From Xylaria sp. FL1777 (lineage: Eukaryota; Ascomycota; Sordariomycetes; Xylariales; Xylariaceae): 64,000 nt of DNA. The translations under genes and the position numbers were made by a program. Shown here piece after piece: positions 48,085 to 57,744 of the stretch. The notes beneath the pieces are model-generated. The model was not told the DNA's origin. It saw only the letters and a list, made by a program, of their open reading frames with translations, and searched no databases. Position 1 is the stretch's first letter; each line of letters starts with the position of its first letter. The DNA is taken from contig MU400540.1 in the NCBI GenBank assembly GCA_022578965.1, positions 1 through 64,000 of the forward strand. The letters run 5' to 3'.

Positions 48085-49145
48085 AGACGATTTGACGCAC
48101 AGTAATGCAGATTTTTGGACGGCCCCCAGACGGTCCTCCTCATCTATTAATATATCACTCCTGAACTTGGTTCTCTCATGTGTTAGGAGCGGCGTGGCCT
48201 GCATCATCGACGGCGTTTTTAAGGGGATTAGGCAAGACAAGCGGGCCTTTTTTTGTATATACTTCTTCCATTGTTACCTACCACTTCATTCTCACCAGAC
48301 ACCTATGTACCGCATACAGTAGAAGATGTTTCCAAGGTCTAGATAGCACGGTTACCCCGGCCAATGGCAAATTTAAACCGCTTTGTTACCCCTTTCAATA
48401 TTTTACAATACGTTTTATACTGCCGTTACTTTTACTTCCCATCAAGTTCGCTTAAAATTTGCTATACCTTGGAGCCTTTCAAGACAGTAATTTTCGTATG
48501 CTATTCTACTTTTTGGTACCTCATGAATTATTAGATTGAAAGTGTTCTAAGGTAAGATGTTCAATAAGGGACTAGGTTCGACAAGTGACATGAAGCTGTC
48601 TGCGTATGCGTACGTCACGGGATATTTTGAAACCCGATAAGATAAGGAGTGCCCATAGAAGATCAGACGGACCTCATGTATATCTATACCGCGGGGTGGT
48701 GGAAGCTTATGCTTTTTACCTGCTGTAATACCTACATAAACTTTTCGACATGTTTCGCACACCTTAAGAACACCAACTCTGTTCCCTGCCAAACGAAAGC
48801 CACACCACACTTGACCGCGTTAATAGCCGCTTCAGAATGGGATTCCCAACGCGTTCTTCCGACCTCGTCTTTCGATAGCGCTTGAGGGGGTTAGTTGGAG
48901 GGATATCATTTGCGACAACTGGCTGGTACACGACGGACGATTATTCGAGTTGAGATTCCACACGCGCGAATCCGTGTTTACATAGGGTGCTTGTGAAGGG
49001 AAGAGCGAGGGTACGAACTGGAGGGGATCGAGAGAAGGGAAGGATAGCATAGGAGAGAAACCAGACCACACGTGCACTCTCGCACGTATACATACAAGAT
49101 ACATACATACATACATACGCGCATACATACATTCGTATACACACA
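48085..49145. other. Intergenic, ARV1 promoter with CATA microsatellite
   Basis: No gene is apparent. A tract of ACAT/CATA tetranucleotides occurs at about 49085-49145, directly upstream of the ARV1 start codon, so it lies in the likely 5' UTR. Confidence 0.6.
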
Positions 49146-50470
49146 ATGCCCATCTGCATCGAGTGTCGACACCCCGTCCGAACCCTCTGGACCCAGTACT
49201 CGGGCGCCGGCGACGCGAGCTCGAATATCCGCCTCACCGTGTGCCGGAACTGCGGACGGTTCTGCGACAAGTACGTCGAACATGACTTTGTGGTATTATT
49301 TATCGACTTGGTCTTGATTAAGCCGCAGGTGAGAATTCCCCGTCTGTTGTTTTTTTAGGGAATCTTTGAGGGAGGGCGTTGTATTTTGTGGATGAAGATG
49401 AAGATGGAGCTGGAGGAAAGGTGTGTGGAACAGATCGCACCAACAAACACGGTGATGTCAATAGGAAGAGGACTGTTCAATGAGCGTATTGAGGTGTATG
49501 TGGAAGCTAATTGATGACTCAATAGGTTTATCGACACCTCCTGCATAACACGTTAATGCGCGACCGCGATCAATTCGATGTACGTCTCCTTCGCCTCTAT
49601 ATAAGCCGATTATTTTGGACTTGAGCTCTATTCTAGCCGAACGTTTGAACACGTCCGGATGGGTGGATAGCGCTGTGCAGGAAATATCAGAAAAGCAGAA
49701 ACATAGCTAATTGGAACCTTGGCAGCCCTCTATAATACGTCTCGGTACACTCTTACTCCTATTCGACGTCTACCTAACATGGGCGCGCATCGAGAAACAG
49801 GTCGTCCCGGAGTCTTCTTCGTCAACATCATCGGGTGCTACGTCGACGGGGAGAAGTAATCTAGGGGCCTTAGCACAGCAGCCTATCGTATTCCAATATG
49901 TCTTCTTCTGTATGGTAAACCCCCTCAAGAAGAATCGAACCAAAGAGTTGAAAAAAAAAAAAAAAAAAAAAAACACAGCAATTTTCACTAACGACAAAAA
50001 AACCAGTAATCCTGTGCACCTTCTCAACCCTAGCCTTCCACCTGAGCATCCGCTTCCTGACCTCGTCCCCAGCCTCGCCGCTCTCCCTCTTGGAGCTGCT
50101 CCCGACGTACGCGCGCCCCAACTCGGTGTCGACGGCGCTCCTGGTGTCGAGCAGCACCAAGCTGTTCCCGATCCTCATGGTCATCTGGGACTACGACGTG
50201 CCGGCGGCGGCGCGCTCGCTCGGCTGGGCCGTCGTCGCCAACAACGTCGAGGCCCTCGCCATCCTCCTCGACTGCGGCTACGGCGTTGCTATCGTCCTCG
50301 CTGCCTCCGGCGCCGTCGCCCGCTGGCTCGTCGGCCGCGCCGTCCTCTGGTGCGTCGGCCTCCACGGCGTCGACTCCGTCGCCGAGAGCGACGTCGCCGT
50401 CGACGGCCGCGCCCTCTGGGCCCTGCTGGGGAGGGCGAGGGAATGGGGGAGTCGGTTAGCGGTCGGATGA
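49146..50470 (+). CDS. ARV1: ARV1, ER lipid-homeostasis protein
   Basis: ER membrane protein needed for sterol distribution and for GPI-anchor precursor handling. Four exons, 49146-49328, 49526-49579, 49726-49909 and 50007-50470, give 294 residues. The ARV1 homology domain is clear: a zinc-binding pair CIEC and CRNC, then CDKYVEHDFVVLFIDLVLIKPQVYRHLLHNTL across junction one, then PSIIRLGTLLLLFDVYL. The third donor is T|GTATGG, which restores FFLILCTFSTLAFHL. A later GT would break the frame. Intron 3 contains a run of more than 20 A residues and a CACTAAC branch point. Four membrane helices follow. The last exon is far richer in G+C at third positions than exons 1-3. The 3' end converges with VMA9. 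Confidence 0.93.
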
Positions 50471-51361
50471 GAAAGCGCTTCGGGGGGATTTGATTTATTT
50501 TTGTTTGGTTTCAAGAATTGGTGGGCATCTGTGATATCCAAGGAGCGAAATCTAGATTTATTGTTATTATGAAAAAAAAATTTTTTCGATCTCCTTTTAC
50601 TACCTGACCTCTTGTATGCGGTCAGTCGAATCGAGTCACGCCCGGCATTATGTGAAATGTCATTAATACGATTGAATCCCCATATCGAAAATGGCATTAT
50701 ACATCTATATAGACTCCCATCCATCCGCCTGTTCCGACTACGCTATACATAGCGGAGAAGATATTTCTTCTGCCCGTGTACTAGGGCACGAGGGTGGGGG
50801 AAAACCCTGATTCTCTTCCGTGGATTCTCTCTCGTGATTCTCTCTAACGCCTGAAAGAAAAATACAATTGGTGAGGTGGTGGTTCTCGTGTTACGAGACT
50901 AACAAAGATGATGAATGGATAGATGGATGCTGGGATTTAGTTAGCTTGTTGATACATTGTCCCCGCGATGAACCCTTCCTCTTCCGCTTTATCGCCCTTT
51001 CTTTCCCTCCCTCTCCCTTTTCAGCCCTGCGGGATTCTTTCCATGTATCGTTTGCTGATTTCCGTCTTCCACCTACTTACACCCCAGACCTAGCGATGCA
51101 CGAGGTTCCGGGAAACGATGACCGTTTCTGTTGGGGGGGGTGTGTGCGGATGGGTTGGTTGGTATCCGCTTCAAAACGGACAGATTAATGGAGTATGACG
51201 TGGTGGTGTGGTGTCGTGCAGTGCACATCGGGTTGTGTCGTGTCGCGATGGCGCTGTGAAAAGTTGTGTGTGTATGTGTATGTGTATGCGAGGAGACTTT
51301 TTCTGCGCATGTAGGCGTCGACGTATGCATGTTATCGTAGATGGAGGTGTGATGTCCCCCG
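50471..51361. other. Intergenic between convergent ARV1 and VMA9
   Basis: Two 3' flanks. Contains an A9T6 run at about 50571-50586 and a GTGTGTATGTGTATGTG stretch near 51265. No gene seen. Confidence 0.6.
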
Positions 51362-51787
51362 TTATTCGTGCTGGAACCCTTCCTTGATGTCCACGCGGCG
51401 CGGCTCGATCAGCGGGTGCAGCTGCGCCATGAACGTGATGAACCACATCAGGTAGCAGCTGATGAAGGCGATGATGAGCGACGAGCGCCACGTCCTGTTG
51501 ATGGTCGGTTCATGTTAGCCCCCTGCTCGTCTTCTCACCGGCACCTAGTTGCGGTCGTTCCGTTTCCCCGTACACAAGAGGACGGGCTACTCACGTCTGG
51601 TTCTCGCCCTTCGGTGATAGGAACCATGCACCGATGCACATGGCGGCCACGACGACTAGGCCGATGAAGACGCTGTACCTAAATCGGGCATCATGCCATG
51701 TTAGCACAATGCTGAAGATACCGTCGGTTCCCCTTCGCTTTCACGTTGCTGCGTTGAAGAAGAGAGGGTAGCATACCCTTGCGCCAT
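51362..51787 (-). CDS. VMA9: V-type ATPase V0 subunit e (Vma9)
   Basis: Small hydrophobic subunit of the membrane V0 sector of the vacuolar proton pump. Three exons, 51787-51777 (11 bases), 51678-51595 and 51494-51362, encode 75 residues, matching the family length of about 70-80. The protein begins MAQGYSVFIGLVVVAAMCIG (first helix), has the loop SPKGENQTTWRSS, and then a second helix (SCYLMWFITFMAQLHPLI) and a short PRRVDIKEG tail. The introns are 98 and 100 bases with GTATGC..TTAG and GTGAGT..CAG ends. The exons are too short to appear as conventional open frames, and the gene was recovered by joining them. The 3' end faces ARV1. Confidence 0.92.
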
Positions 51788-52099
51788 TGCGATGTAATTT
51801 GGAATGGTTGGTTTCGCTTCCCTGTCGTGCTGGTTCGATATGTACACTGCAGTACAGACGTCGAGGGAGGGATGTGAGCGTGGATCGTGGATCGTGGTTG
51901 TCGAGCTCGTTGTGGCGGTTCGAGCTGCCTTAGATGCTGTATTGGTCGTGTTAGTGTAGGCAGGTAAATTAGAAGCTCAAGGTACCGGGACAGCTACGCA
52001 GTGCCAAGACTTTGCTTAGTCATTTCACACTCCTGTATGTTGACCCGCTATGAGTTAGTTATATATATTGCTATTCATCTGCATCTAATACTAATTTAA
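51788..52099. other. VMA9 upstream region
   Basis: Promoter side of VMA9 and 5' flank of the tRNA-like gene. Purine-rich GGATCGTGGATCGTGG direct repeat near 51881. Nothing else seen. Confidence 0.55.
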
Positions 52100-52180
52100 G
52101 GGCATGTGGTGTAACTGGTAACACCCGGGGTTCTTAGTATCTGGCACCCGGAATAGTCGGTTCGACTCCGACCGTGTCCA
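52100..52180 (+). tRNA. tRNA gene, anticodon uncertain (CUU-Lys if a tiny intron is removed)
   Basis: An 81-base unit folds as a cloverleaf. The acceptor stem GGGCATG pairs with CGTGTCC (two G-U pairs), with discriminator A at 52180. The D stem is GTGT/ACAC, and the T arm is GTCGG-TTCGACT-CCGAC. An A-box match (TGGTGTAACTGG, 52107-52118) and a consensus B box (GGTTCGACTCC, 52159-52169) are present. The anticodon arm is odd. CCGGG (52125-52129) pairs perfectly with CCCGG (52147-52151) but leaves a 17-base loop. Alternatively, CGGGG (52126-52130) with an 8-base intron at 52137-52144 leaves loop TTCTTAC and anticodon CUU, at the cost of a G-A mismatch. The D arm resembles tRNA-Glu. It may be a functional tRNA or a decayed copy. 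Confidence 0.6.
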
Positions 52181-52188
52181 TTTTTTTT
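52181..52188 (+). terminator. RNA polymerase III terminator (T8)
   Basis: Eight T residues immediately follow the discriminator base of the tRNA-like gene, as expected for Pol III termination. Confidence 0.7.
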
Positions 52189-54155
52189 CTCCAGATATTT
52201 TTTTTCACATCAATGGCTTTATGATCCTACTTCCTACAATTCCCCTGCAAGCGGCATGCATGGAAATCGGAACCGGTCTCCCGCCTCCGTTTCTATACCC
52301 TTCTGCCCATAGCCCCTGCGGGTCTTGTACTGCAACTCCACAATAAACTGCAGCGGGAATGTTGGGCTACCTAGATGCAAACCTAGGTGGCTGCTTGGCG
52401 GAGAGATAGCCAAAGAAAGCACTTAACAAAACACTGGTGTTTTTGTCGAGCAATACCCTTATTTTTGTACATTCGGTAAAACCGCAACGACTTGCGGTAT
52501 GACCGACGGGACGCCCATCGATAGCTAGTCGCAAGGCTTGTTGAGGATCCGCGTAGCTATAAGAAGATGATGCGCGATGAGTAGTGAATTGTCCTCCATG
52601 ATAACCCTAGTACTATACCGGTACCTTTATTTCCACTGCATGACTAAGCTTAAACTTACTTACAAGGGCTAATTTTAGCCCATTCAACCACCCTACTGTA
52701 CTTCAGTAAGGAGGTAGAAATAAAGAGAGGGAAAGGGATATCAGATTTCTTCTTCGCATCATTAGACCAGCCAACAAGTACAATGAAAAAAAAAGGGCTT
52801 GACCCATGAATGTTTGCCCGTGAACCTGCCAGAGGCGAGTAGTGTACTATGACACCCCTGTCAAGGCTCGAGGCATAGGACCTTGATCAGGAATTTCGTG
52901 CCACAGACTCCCTCATCTCAAGGTCCAGTAAATTAGTCTCCGAGGCTTCTTAACTCGACGTTTGCATGCCGAACCGTCAAGCATCAGGCACCCCGGTGGC
53001 CTGAGCAAATTGCCTTAAGACCTTTCGATCCGGCCTTGAAAAGAAGAAAAGAGAAAGACGGGGAGAACAAAAGGAAACGAGACCTTGATGAATAGTAGAA
53101 TTGAACCGTGCGGATATGGAAAGTCCCAGATGCAGCAGACTCGTTCCTACCTCTTCAGAATACAACTCCGTTGCGGACCTACACAAGCAGTTCAGAGAAG
53201 TAAGGTACACTCTACCTTGGATTTTTCATGGTCTGTAGCATACAATGCTAATTCAAAACATGCTATTTAAGGTAAAGTGTTAGATAAGCAGTCTAATCTT
53301 TTCTCGGATATACCTATCATATATCGTTCAACGCGTTCTTTGCAAGTAGTCGCTCACGATATTCTTTAGGTACTGCAATGTTACGGGTGAGACTACGGAA
53401 GGAAGCTCCGTCTTGCATGTCAAAAAGGCATTTCGTCAATCATCGTGGCTGCTTCTTTAAAACATATCAACGTCATCCTTAAAACATATCACACGCCACG
53501 TCAAGCACTTGCCAGAAATAATCTGGGTATCAGTAAAGATACTAGTAGGTACAGATATAGTAGCCTTTAAGTCAGGCCCATGGCCTTCATCACCAGAAGT
53601 GTAAGCCGCAGAGAGGGAAACTCGGCTATAGGTATGGCTTCCCGCCAACCAGTAAGGATTTGGGGTGTGCAGTGCTTGCGTACGTTCCAATAGTATTATA
53701 CTTAGCGTGGTGGTCTGGACTGCTGAAATGTGAAGCATTACGCCAGCCAAAAATGGCAGTCCAAACCATGGCACATGTGGTCTGGGTGGAATAACGTTTC
53801 TTGCAACTCTTGCGTGACTGTACAGCTTTTGACTCTGTACCAGTACGTCCTCGGACTGGTACAGGCTTGGATCTCACCTTACGAGCATAGGATGCCTGTA
53901 CTATTGGTAGCCTGTTTTTATGAATCAAAGGTTTCTTTTCCAGTGGTTGAGAATCCGTCACTGTACTAGTACGAGTTCAAGTCTATGCTGTGGTCCAAGA
54001 CTATACTGATCCAGAGCCATACTGGTACGGGGTCCTGATCTGTAAAACGTGGTGGCTGCCCCCATAATCCCTCTGGAAGATGCTGACATTCCGCGTCCTA
54101 TTTTTTATTTTCGGAATTGCCTGACCCGACAGTTTGGGCCCGAGGCCTTATTACA

Positions 54156-54248
54156 GCTCAGGATAGGGCTCAGTCTCAGGCTAAAAGCGGCGTGGCTCAG
54201 GTTGGCTTCCTTTCCGATTTAGGATGGTAAAACCTATCTAAGAGGTAC
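54156..54248 (+). repeat. Dispersed repeat, copy B
   Basis: Matches copy A at 35093-35190 in the same orientation, from GCTCAGGATAG to AGAGGTAC. Shared blocks include CTCAGGCTAAAAGC and AGGATGGTAAAACCTA. Confidence 0.75.
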
Positions 54249-54279
54249 GTAGCTCGCCTTCTAGTTTACATACATATAA

Positions 54280-54297
54280 TACCTACCTAGGTAGGTA
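54280..54297. repeat. Perfect palindrome TACCTACCTAGGTAGGTA
   Basis: The longest exact instance of the intergenic palindromic motif in this window, 18 bases, fully self-complementary. Confidence 0.85.
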
Positions 54298-54405
54298 AGT
54301 ACTATATGGAAAAGCGCAACTTAACCTCACTTTTGGAAATTTTATACTCATTGAGTGAGTCTTCTGCATCTTAAAACCTCCGGGCTACGTATAGCCAGCT
54401 CTGTG

Positions 54406-55504
54406 TTACGCATCATTTTCATACTTCAACCCATTCTGCTTCCTCACAGCACCGTAGATGCCAGCAATGTCACCCTTGGACCCGCCCGCGTGGTCCGCCA
54501 CGACCTTGAGGTACTCGTCGCTTTCCTTGATGAGCTTGAGCTCCATGCCGGCGTCCCGCGCCATTTTCATGGCGTGGCCGGCGTCCTTGCGCGCGTTGTC
54601 GGCGGAGAACAGCGGCTCGTCCATCTTCCAGTAGACGCCCTTGACCATGCGCTCCGCGTAGCCGCTGTAGATGCCGCCGTAGAGCAGGTCGACGAACTGC
54701 TTGACCGGCTCGACGCCCACGCCCGTCTTCTCGCCCAGCGTCATCCCCTCACCTAGCATCGTCACCATGTTGATGATGAACGCATTACCCAGCAGCTTTA
54801 GCTTCAGCGACGACTCGTACGGCTTGTCGTCGAACGGGATCTCGGCCCGTCCCATCACCCCTGTTGTGTACGGCCGCAGCTTGTCTATTGCTGCCTTGGG
54901 CCCTGCTGGTACGAAGCTAGAAGGCGGATGCGTTAGATCGTCTATTTGTAATGTGTCTTGTCGACGGGTGCGACCATCGCGTCTTACACGACACCTTCAT
55001 GAAATACAGTAAAGGAACTACCACTTACACGAGTAGGCCAGCTTCCGCGGCAGCAGGCGCACCAAAGACAGGGGAGGCGATGAACTCGGCTCCTTTCGCC
55101 AGCACGGTTTCAGCAATCTGCTTCGTCGTGTCGGGGTGAATGGTCGAGCAGTCGACGATGAGCTTCCCCTTGACATCAGACTGGAGGATGGTGTCAATGG
55201 CTTCCTTCACTGCCGCATCATTGCTGACGATAGTGATGATGATGTCTGCCTTCTTCACGCCCTCCTCGATGCTACCGACAACCTCTGTCTTTCCAGCCGG
55301 TAATGTTGCCGCCAGATCCTCGGACCGCTTCTTGGTCCGGTTGTAGAGGATGAGAGGCTTTTGCAGGTTGCCTTTTTGCACTAGGTTCTTGCACATTCCC
55401 TGCTCGATGCATTAATCGAGATCCCGTATGTTACGTGACTGGGACGTAAGTAAACTCACCCTACCCATGTTTCCCAGGCCAATGAACATCAGTTGAGGAG
55501 CCAT
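54406..55504 (-). CDS. 6PGDH/3-hydroxyisobutyrate dehydrogenase-fold oxidoreductase
   Basis: NAD(P)-dependent beta-hydroxyacid dehydrogenase family member; the substrate is unknown. Exons 55504-55460, 55399-55029 and 54916-54406 give 308 residues, the usual family size. The Rossmann motif GLGNMG is at residues 9-14 in the 45-base first exon, followed by LILYNRTKKR. VDCSTIHPDT and FIASPVFGAPAAAEAG occupy the place of the DAPVSGG substrate motif, and the catalytic lysine is in KLKLLGNAFI. The second junction (CTC GT|C TTC) rebuilds LLVFVPAGPKAA. The altered substrate loop suggests it is not a canonical 3-hydroxyisobutyrate dehydrogenase; a GLYR/NP60-like or uncharacterised fungal subgroup is more likely. 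It is divergent from the radical SAM gene. Confidence 0.87.
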
Positions 55505-56206
55505 GGCGATTTACCTTTACTCGTAAACCAAAGCAGGATCCTGAATGACAACTCTTGTTTGACGAACTGTAAATTGGTCGACTCGAAAATGAAACTGCAA
55601 ATGCCGTGAAGATGCAACAGCGGTCGTGAAAGTTGCTGAAATAGGCCAAAAGAGTAGATAGATCAGGAGGTAATGATGACGTCTAACGGTTGGTTGCGCG
55701 GGGCGCAATTATTCGGTTACGTGCTGCGATAGATAATGCAGAGAATGCCAAAGGAATTAACGAAATTCTTGCCAGGTTTCTATTAGTTAACAACAACCTT
55801 TGGATTCCGAAGCTGGACTTTATATGTCGCTCGAAATTCGAAACCAAGCCCCGCTTGTATACTACAAACCCGAGCTTTGGAGTCGTCGACTTTGGCGGGC
55901 CATTAATTAGTAAGGCCTCGTAAATCAACAACCACCCTCTTTTTCCCGGAGTGGGCGATCTCCTTCGGTCCCAACTTAATTCCTGTCACCGAGCTTTTCC
56001 GTGGCAAAACCGAGCTTTTTACATCTTCGGTCTTAAGTAACGCTGAGAAAGTGTGCTAAAAAGCTTATCAAATCGCACATTCCGAAAGAGCGATTTGACA
56101 TCATTCGATTCATAAGCCTTGTCGGCGTGGGCTTAGCAGTCTGAGAGTTTGGTCATCATAGTGCGCACGACACTATCCCTGCGATGGGGCCAGCCAGCCC
56201 ATCGCG
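55505..56206. promoter_or_regulatory. Divergent intergenic region, dehydrogenase / radical SAM gene
   Basis: The 702 bases between two outward-pointing start codons. A repeated ACCGAGCTTTT element occurs near 55988 and 56010. The spacing permits two separate promoters. Confidence 0.5.
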
Positions 56207-57744
56207 ATGTTACCAAGAAGCAGCGGGATGCGGCTCTGGGCTGTGGCGGCTCTCGAGTGTAGAACTAGACTCGTTTCCTCGCCACCGACGACCAGCAGCA
56301 ACATCCTCACACAGCAGCGACGGCGACGGCTGCATCTCGCGCCGCCCTTCTTGGTGGATGACTACGTCCCCCGGTACCAGCTGCTCTCCGAGGTCGAGGT
56401 CGCGAAGAAGCGGTCGCTGGCGTACGCCCATCTGAAAAACTGCAATCTGTGCCCGCGCCTCTGCGGCGTCAACCGCTATGAGACGACAGGCATGTGTCTC
56501 ATCGGCGCGAACGTGAAGGTCAACGTCATCGCGCCGCATTTCGGCGAGGGTAAGGGGCTCCCACCTCCTTCTCCCCCTATCCCTCCTCATACACTCTCAT
56601 CATCTCTCGTTAGGATGAACGCATCAGAGTAGTCTATCATATTATATGAAGACGAACACAGGCAACTTTCTCAAGCAGAACACGATAGATGAGCTAATAC
56701 ATCCCGCTCCCTCCCCAGAACCTTGCATCCAAGGCCACAACGGCAGCGGCGCCGTCTTCTTCTCAGGCTGCAACCTGCGATGCACGTTCTGCCAGAACCA
56801 CGAGATCGCGCACCAGGTTAGTTGCAGGAGCCTCTTAATTCCCCCTTTAGAACGGTCTCAGAGTCTCAGAGGCACGAATCTCCTATTCTGGGAATATCCT
56901 CCTCTTGCTGCTTGCTTCCCACGAGCTCTCGAAACTCTATATAAAGAATTTCTTTCTTACCTCAAGCGGAATTTTACTGACTCCGGCGTTTCCCAAATGA
57001 AAACAGCGCAACGGGTTCGACCTGACGCCGGAGGAGCTCGGGGCCTGGTACGTGAAGCTGCAGGAGGTGGGCGGCGTGCACAACATCAACCTGGTGACGC
57101 CGGAGCACGTGGTGCCGCAGGTGGCGCTGTCGGTGCTGCACGCGCGCGCGCTCGGCCTGCGCGTGCCCGTCGTCTACAACACCTCGGCCTACGACTCCCC
57201 GGACTCCCTGCGCCTGCTCGACGGCCTCGTCGACGTCTACCTGCCCGACTTCAAGGTCTGGTCCCCCGCGACCTCGCGCCGCCTGCTCAAGGCCCCCGAC
57301 TACGCCGCCGCCGCGGGCCCCGCCATCCGCGAGATGCACGCCCAGGTCGGCGACCTGTGCTTCTCGCCCGACGGCATCGCTAAGAGGGGGCTTCTCGTCC
57401 GCCACCTCGTCATGCCGGGCCTCGAGGCCGAGGCCGCTGAGATCCTCCGCTTCCTCGCCGACCATGTCTCCCGCGATACCTTTGTCAACATCATGGAGCA
57501 GTACCGGCCGGACGCGCACGTGGGGAAGAAGGCGCGGCGGCGTAGGAGGAAGGGTAATGGTAGTGATGATGGTAATGGCGATGGCGACGGTGATGGTGAT
57601 GGTGAGGCGGGGGAGAGTGTGCGGTATGCTGAGATTAACCGCGCCGTCACCGCCGACGAAGTCTCTGCTGTGCGCAGGGCCGCTGAAGCCGTGGGTCTCT
57701 GGCGGTTCTGCGATCCGCCTCGACACGATGGCTTTGCTATCTAG
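56207..57744 (+). CDS. Radical SAM protein, PflX-like
   Basis: Iron-sulfur enzyme of the radical SAM superfamily, close to the uncharacterised prokaryotic PflX group (homologues of pyruvate formate-lyase activase). Exons 56207-56549, 56719-56816 and 57007-57744 give 392 residues. The family's N-terminal cysteine motif CNLCPRLCGVNR is present. The join HFGEEPCIQGHNGSG leads into GCNLRCTFC, where Cys132, Cys136 and Cys139 ligate the SAM [4Fe-4S] cluster. Then come NINLVTPEHVVPQV, VYNTSAYDS, VDVYLPDFKVW and NIMEQYRP. The first ~40 residues are rich in Arg, Ser and Thr and could be a mitochondrial presequence; an in-frame ATG also exists at 56228. An insert of Arg-rich and (GD)n repeats (about 325-350) is unlike prokaryotic members. 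Exon 3 is very G+C-rich. A bacterial origin is possible but not shown. Confidence 0.88.

Larger units (their letters stand above)
52189..54405. other. 2.2 kb gene-poor intergenic region
   Basis: No supported gene. Repeat copy B lies at 54156-54248 and an 18-base perfect palindrome at 54280-54297. The rest shows only short open frames without motifs. Confidence 0.6.

Noticed and set aside
49711..50493. Long unspliced frame running through the ARV1 poly-A tract
   Set aside because: It reads poly-lysine and Arg/Pro-rich low-complexity sequence; splicing restores the ARV1 family sequence instead.
56974..57726. 250-codon open frame antisense to the radical SAM gene
   Set aside because: It is a shadow of the GC-rich exon 3, which has few stop codons on either strand; the sense frame carries the conserved motifs.
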